DNA from: Corythucha ciliata
Taxonomy: Eukaryota; Arthropoda; Insecta; Hemiptera; Tingidae
Reading direction: 5' to 3'
Length of the DNA stretch: 64,000 nucleotides
Assembly (NCBI GenBank): GCA_038030265.1
Contig: CM075941.1
Coordinates: 10,354,001-10,418,000 of the forward strand
The notes under the pieces: generated by a model
Told to the model about the DNA's origin: nothing
The model's database searches: none
What the model saw: the letters and a program-made list of their open reading frames with translations, nothing else
Position numbers and translations under genes: made by a program
Shown: positions 59,578-64,000 of the stretch, in pieces
Position numbering within the stretch: position 1 is the stretch's first letter
Layout of the letters: each line of letters begins with the position of its first letter

Positions 59578-61708
59578 GGTTTTTCCTTTGCCGCCGGTTT
59601 GTGACCTTCGCCGACGATGGTTCGCCGGTTTGACCTTTTTACTCCTCTTTGAGCCCGCAGAACGAGGGATTCGGGGCTGATTTTAAGCGAGGGTGTAAGG
59701 GCTGTCGCAGCCCTTCTTAAAGTGCGCGTAGCTCTCTTAAACAGACTATATGGGTCGTAGGTTGTAGGCATGGGCTCACCTCCCACCTTCTGTCCGAACT
59801 TTGTTGGCTCCATTGACCGCTTTCATGCGGTTATCAAGAGCAACCAAATCTATTCGGTTCCCTTCCCCCCAATCCTCAACTGTCATTGGTGGAGGAGCGT
59901 AAACACTGAAAAGAAGGAGACCGAAATCTGAGTCTTGGTGACGGGATGGTTCTCTTCTTGGGTAACGTTTGGGGCTCATCGTTTGGATCCCACCACCGGA
60001 AACAGTTCCGCGCAAAACCCCCTGTCCCGCATCCGGACACACCTCGAGAGTATTAAGTCCCTCGAGAGGGAAAGAATTTCACAGAGCAGACTCAAAATTG
60101 GTCTTTTGAAGATTCAAAACAGGGAAAATGTTTTTTTTCTCTAGGTCGAACCCGCGACATTGGTTTTTTGAGTGAGCCAAATCTGCAATATTGATTTTCT
60201 GAAAGAACTAAACCAACGAAAACGGGTTTTAGATGAGCCAAAGCTACGAGGGGTAATGCATGCAAAAAATCGTATCCGTGGGGAGGTTCGTAGGCTGAAA
60301 GACTACAAACGGTTGGGTAGGCCGCCCGTTTTTATTTTAGTGCATTTCATTCTGAAAAATGCACTATTGGTCTCGTCGTGATGGTGGCAAACATGGGTCA
60401 TGTCATGTTTTTTTCACGTTTCAGAACCTCTAGAACACGAATTCAGTGGTCTCCAGGATTCATATATTCATATATTCATATATATTCATATATTTCTTTA
60501 TATATATAGGTTTATTTATAAGCTTATGGCCGTTTTCTTGTTAGCACGATAACTCTCGTAGAAATTAATTTAGCGGAACGCGCTTTGGCACAAAAATCAT
60601 TTGTCATAAGACACCGGTCGGTATTGCATTTGGGCCAAATCGGTCAAGGTGGAGGGGGGGAAATTAGGGGTTGAAATGGTCAAAAAATCAGTATAAATCA
60701 CCAGTTGATTCTAGAAGCATCATATTCGGTACGTATACTCCATGTTAGAGTAGCCTTTGATTCCCATTTTAATTTTTTGAAAAAGTCGAAGGGGAGGGGG
60801 TGTTGCCCCCGGAGTGGAAGTAAGTGTGTGGTCTTGTTAGCACGATATCTCTCAAAGAAATCAGTTTTGCGGAATGCGCTTTCACACAAAAATCAGAAGC
60901 CATAAGACCCCGGTCGGTATTGCATTTGGGCCAAATCGGTCAAGGTGGAGGGGGGGAAATTAGGGGTTGAAATGGTCAAAAAATCACTATAAATCACCAG
61001 TTCATTCTAGAAGCATTATATTCGGTACGTATACTCCATGTTATAGTAGCCTTTGATTCCTATTTTAATTTTTCGAAAAAGTCAAGGTGGTGGGGGTGGT
61101 CTTTCCGGTGTGGAAGTGTAAAAATAGCGTCGAACTTCACTAGTTCATCTTAGCGCTCTAAAATTCGGCTCAGTAATTTAATGTAACGAAAGCCCTGGTT
61201 TCCATTGAGATTTATCGAAAACTTTGATGGGGGGGGGGGGGTGAAATGGGGGATGACATTTCAAAAAAATTGCTTAAATTCACACGTTTAGTTATTATAA
61301 AATACGGCACAAAAATTTAATCTTACAAAGCCCTTGGAAAACTACCGAAACTTTTCGACATTTTTGAAGAGAGGGTGGTGAAAATAGAGGAAGCAGTTCG
61401 GCTTAATGAAACAAATAATGGTATCAAAATTATTACTTCTGGGACGGCTTAGGTTATCCGTATACATAATGAAATGCACTCTTTCCGACCGCCAGCTGCC
61501 GGAGCGAAATTTTTTTTTTTTTATTATTATTTTTTTTTAAGAGCCACACTCGCAAAGTTGGTGTTTCAGAAAGAGCCAAACTCGTGTTCTGGGTTTTGTG
61601 TGATTGAAAACCTCCGAAATTGGTTTCTGAGTGAGAACTCTCCCCCCCCCCTTACAACCGATGTTGACGAAAGAAGGTTTTGGTATAAGAGCAAAACCCG
61701 CAAAATTG
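59578..61708. repeat. 2,131-bp tandem segmental duplication, copy 2
   Basis: Second copy of the unit described for 57,447-59,577; after 61,708 the sequence continues as a degenerate repeat (GAGCCAAACTCGTG..AAATTGGTTTTT, ~40 bp) that also closes copy 1, suggesting unequal crossing-over or slippage at this short repeat. Confidence 0.93.
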
Positions 61709-62070
61709 GGTTTTTTGAGAGCCAAATCCTTGTATGGTTTTGAAAAAGCAAGGCCCGTCCTCTTTTGAGAGAGTCAAACACGTAAAATTTGGATTTTTTT
61801 AAGGAGCCAAACTCGTGATACTTATTTGTTTTTCGTATTGGCGAAAACCGCCGATTTTTTTTTTTTCTTCTTCTTCTTTATTTTGGTGACAACAACTCCA
61901 GATGTTGTCTGTTGGTTTTGGAAAAATTGGTTTTTTCTGAGATAGCCAATTCTGTGAACATTTGTCAATATGAGCAAAATTGGTTTATGAATGAGAATTT
62001 AACTCTTCCAGAAGTTGGTTTTTAAGAGAATCAAACCCACAAAATTTGAGTTTGGAAGGAGCCAGGCTCG
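61540..62070. repeat. Degenerate ~40-bp repeat (GAGCCAAACTCGCAAAATTGG type)
   Basis: About ten imperfect units alternate GAGCCAAA(C/T)(T/C)CG with AAATTGGTTTTT. Also found at 57,960-58,110, 59,400-59,577 and 60,090-60,240. Confidence 0.6.
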
Positions 62071-64000
62071 TCGACTTAGATCATTTGGATGGTTTATTCA
62101 TTAACGGCGTGACCACACGTGTGTCCATATCGGCCTAGTACCTTCCAATATTAATACATGTTTAGCATTTCCTTCATACGAACCAGCTGGACATTGAAAT
62201 GCATTTTAAGTGTACATTGACACATGTATGGCAGAGACTTTAGGGAGCGAAATTTGCCAAATTTGGTTTTTATTGCCGAATTTTTGAATTTAGTTCTTGA
62301 AAGCGCCATTATACCATGGGCCGCGGAAAATCAGTTTCGCTGGGATCAATTGCCAAGAAAAATGTATTTAGGTATACATTTTCTTTGCTTGTATTTGAAG
62401 GTAACCGGCCACTCTGTTATTCTGTGACTATTTTAGAGCATAATTTAATTATTTTTATATACATAAATAAGACCGCAGCGTTTCTTTCACGTGGGCAGTT
62501 GCCCCATAGTGTGGCCCAGTCGTCTCTTATTGTGATCTCAGACCTTCAAATGGCGTACTATATGGGGTTATTCGGTCCAGCCTCCCATCAGACCGATAAA
62601 TTGAGGCGAGCATGGAGGTTAGATTTTGAATTATTTAAGACATTTCCATGCAGTCAGTAAACAAATTGTAAACGTCATTGAGATGGTTACTTTTTGCCCT
62701 GGCATATATTTGGGCCTTTGAACTTTTAGGTCTCGATTTTTCAAAATATCGAGTTGGCAAAACCTGTACGTGGTAGGAAAAGTTGACAGTTATCAATCCC
62801 GTTTTGGGCGACAGTCCCCACTTGTGCGCTTTAGTCTTCCTCTTTCAATTCAACACGCCTTTTCAACTTTCGCTTCAACTTTTGAACAACGCATGCGTTT
62901 AAGCTTTGCACGCAATTTCTGATGTCCTTCCAGCTTTTTGAGGCATGCAATAGCGCATCATTGTGCGCGATGCCTGCTCGGCCTTACAATACCATGACAA
63001 AGAAGGAAATAATTTTTCTTTCACTTCTATTTCCCACAACGCCTGGACTTCATTTTTTTTTTTTATTGCTGACAAATTCATCAAGTTGACATTTTGTCAC
63101 CCCATGTAGCCCCCCCCCACTACCTACTCTTCGTTGTAATAGAAACCGTCACGACAGTTTTAATGTCTTCATCCTTCCCTCCTCCCGTAGTATTTTGATG
63201 AACTAAGTTTCACCTTCGTGATTGACGGGATTCAAAGAAGAAAGTCTCTTCCCTTCGTCATGCTTTCTTGCTACCTATCAATTTAACTTAAATGAGCTAT
63301 AACTTCTGAGTAATCATTTCTTTCTACGAACGACTTTTCTGAAAGTTTATAGAGCCCCCCCCCCCCGTGGTGGCTGAGTGGAGGGGGGGAGCACAATTTG
63401 ATACATAAGTTTTCAACCCATTCAGTTGTTTTATTATTTTGACCGTGTATTTTATCGCGGACCCTGCTTGTAACATTTTTGTACTTGAAACAATAATAAT
63501 TTTCTCTTTGTACAACTTTTACTTAAAACGACATTTAATACCAAAAATCTAAAATTACAATCTAGGGAGTAAATTTTAAACAAAAAGTTTCTATTTGTAA
63601 ACTATTTGTTTAAAGAAATTGCCAAAAGCCGGCGCATTTTCAATTTTTTAGTCTCCAAATATGATTATTCTCCAGAAAAATGGTAAGGTTTTATAGTGGT
63701 CCATCAATAGCTAACTGAGGCGTTTTTTTTTCTGCGAAACAGCACGTTTTTTTTTCTTTAATTTTAGTTTTAAGAATGCGACGGCAGTCCGTATCGTTCA
63801 ACGTAGAAGGGTTTTCTGCTGACTACACCGTTTGTATTAAAATATTTGGTAGGGCGAGACGGAGGAGAAGCACATTAATGTAACTGGGTCGTTTTTGAAT
63901 TTTAATTTCCCCTCTTCCCCCCCGCCCTATTCGCGGATTAAATGCAAAGTTTTTGACTAGATAATTTCAAGAAAACGATCAATCAAAGTCAAGACGAAAG
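62071..64000. other. Right end of window, no gene seen
   Basis: Contains element B copy 3 at 62,815-62,985 (CCACTTGTGCGCTTTAGTCTTCC..GCACGCAATTTCTGATGTCC..GAGGCATGCAATAGCGCATC). The remainder is AT-rich with C and T runs (63,105; 63,357). No PHPT1 continuation, RNA gene or exon chain was supported. Confidence 0.5.

Overview
This window is nuclear DNA of an animal, most likely an invertebrate. It holds six recognisable metazoan genes (NPC1-like, PDXK, PRELID2-like, FAM76, ASPM, PHPT1-like), all split by introns with GT..AG ends, many only 37-80 nt long. A eukaryotic tRNA-Pro is present, and the space between exons is packed with small inverted-repeat transposons, long fold-back elements, degenerate satellites and G/C homopolymer runs. 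I cannot name the species. I rebuilt the exon chains by hand from splice sites, reading-frame phase and remembered family features; no database search was run.

Layout. 1-4,913 (-): 5' part of an NPC1-type sterol transporter that runs off the left edge. 6,774-8,075 (+): complete 7-exon pyridoxal kinase, head-to-head with NPC1. 9,072-10,279 (-): complete 4-exon PRELID2-like lipid-transfer protein, tail-to-tail with PDXK. 10.3-16.9 kb: repeats only, including a 1.56-kb fold-back. 16.9-18.1 kb (-): weak candidate gene. 18,771-30,735 (-): complete 6-exon FAM76 gene whose 8.9-kb first intron carries a tRNA-Thr-like gene and many transposons. 31.3-37.3 kb: hAT-like elements filled with a ~30-bp satellite. 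37,470-48,668 (-): 17-exon ASPM (abnormal spindle) gene with a one-base frameshift in its IQ-repeat exon, a tandem exon duplication and a 4.5-kb intron containing a poly(A)-tailed retro-insertion. 49.3-51.7 kb: second hAT-A copy. 52,674-52,830 (+): first coding exon of a PHPT1-like phosphohistidine phosphatase; later exons were not found. 53,119-53,190 (-): tRNA-Pro(TGG). 54-64 kb: repeats, including a nearly identical 2,131-bp tandem duplication.

The genes are housekeeping genes with unrelated roles: lysosomal cholesterol export, vitamin B6 salvage, mitochondrial lipid transfer, a zinc-finger nuclear protein, spindle-pole organisation and protein-histidine dephosphorylation. Nothing suggests an operon or a shared pathway. 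The most unusual content is the repeat landscape. Two transposon families are each inserted into the other, two hAT-like families with different ends share the same internal satellite, several insertions have an empty-site copy in the same window, and there is a perfect spacerless 76-bp palindrome.
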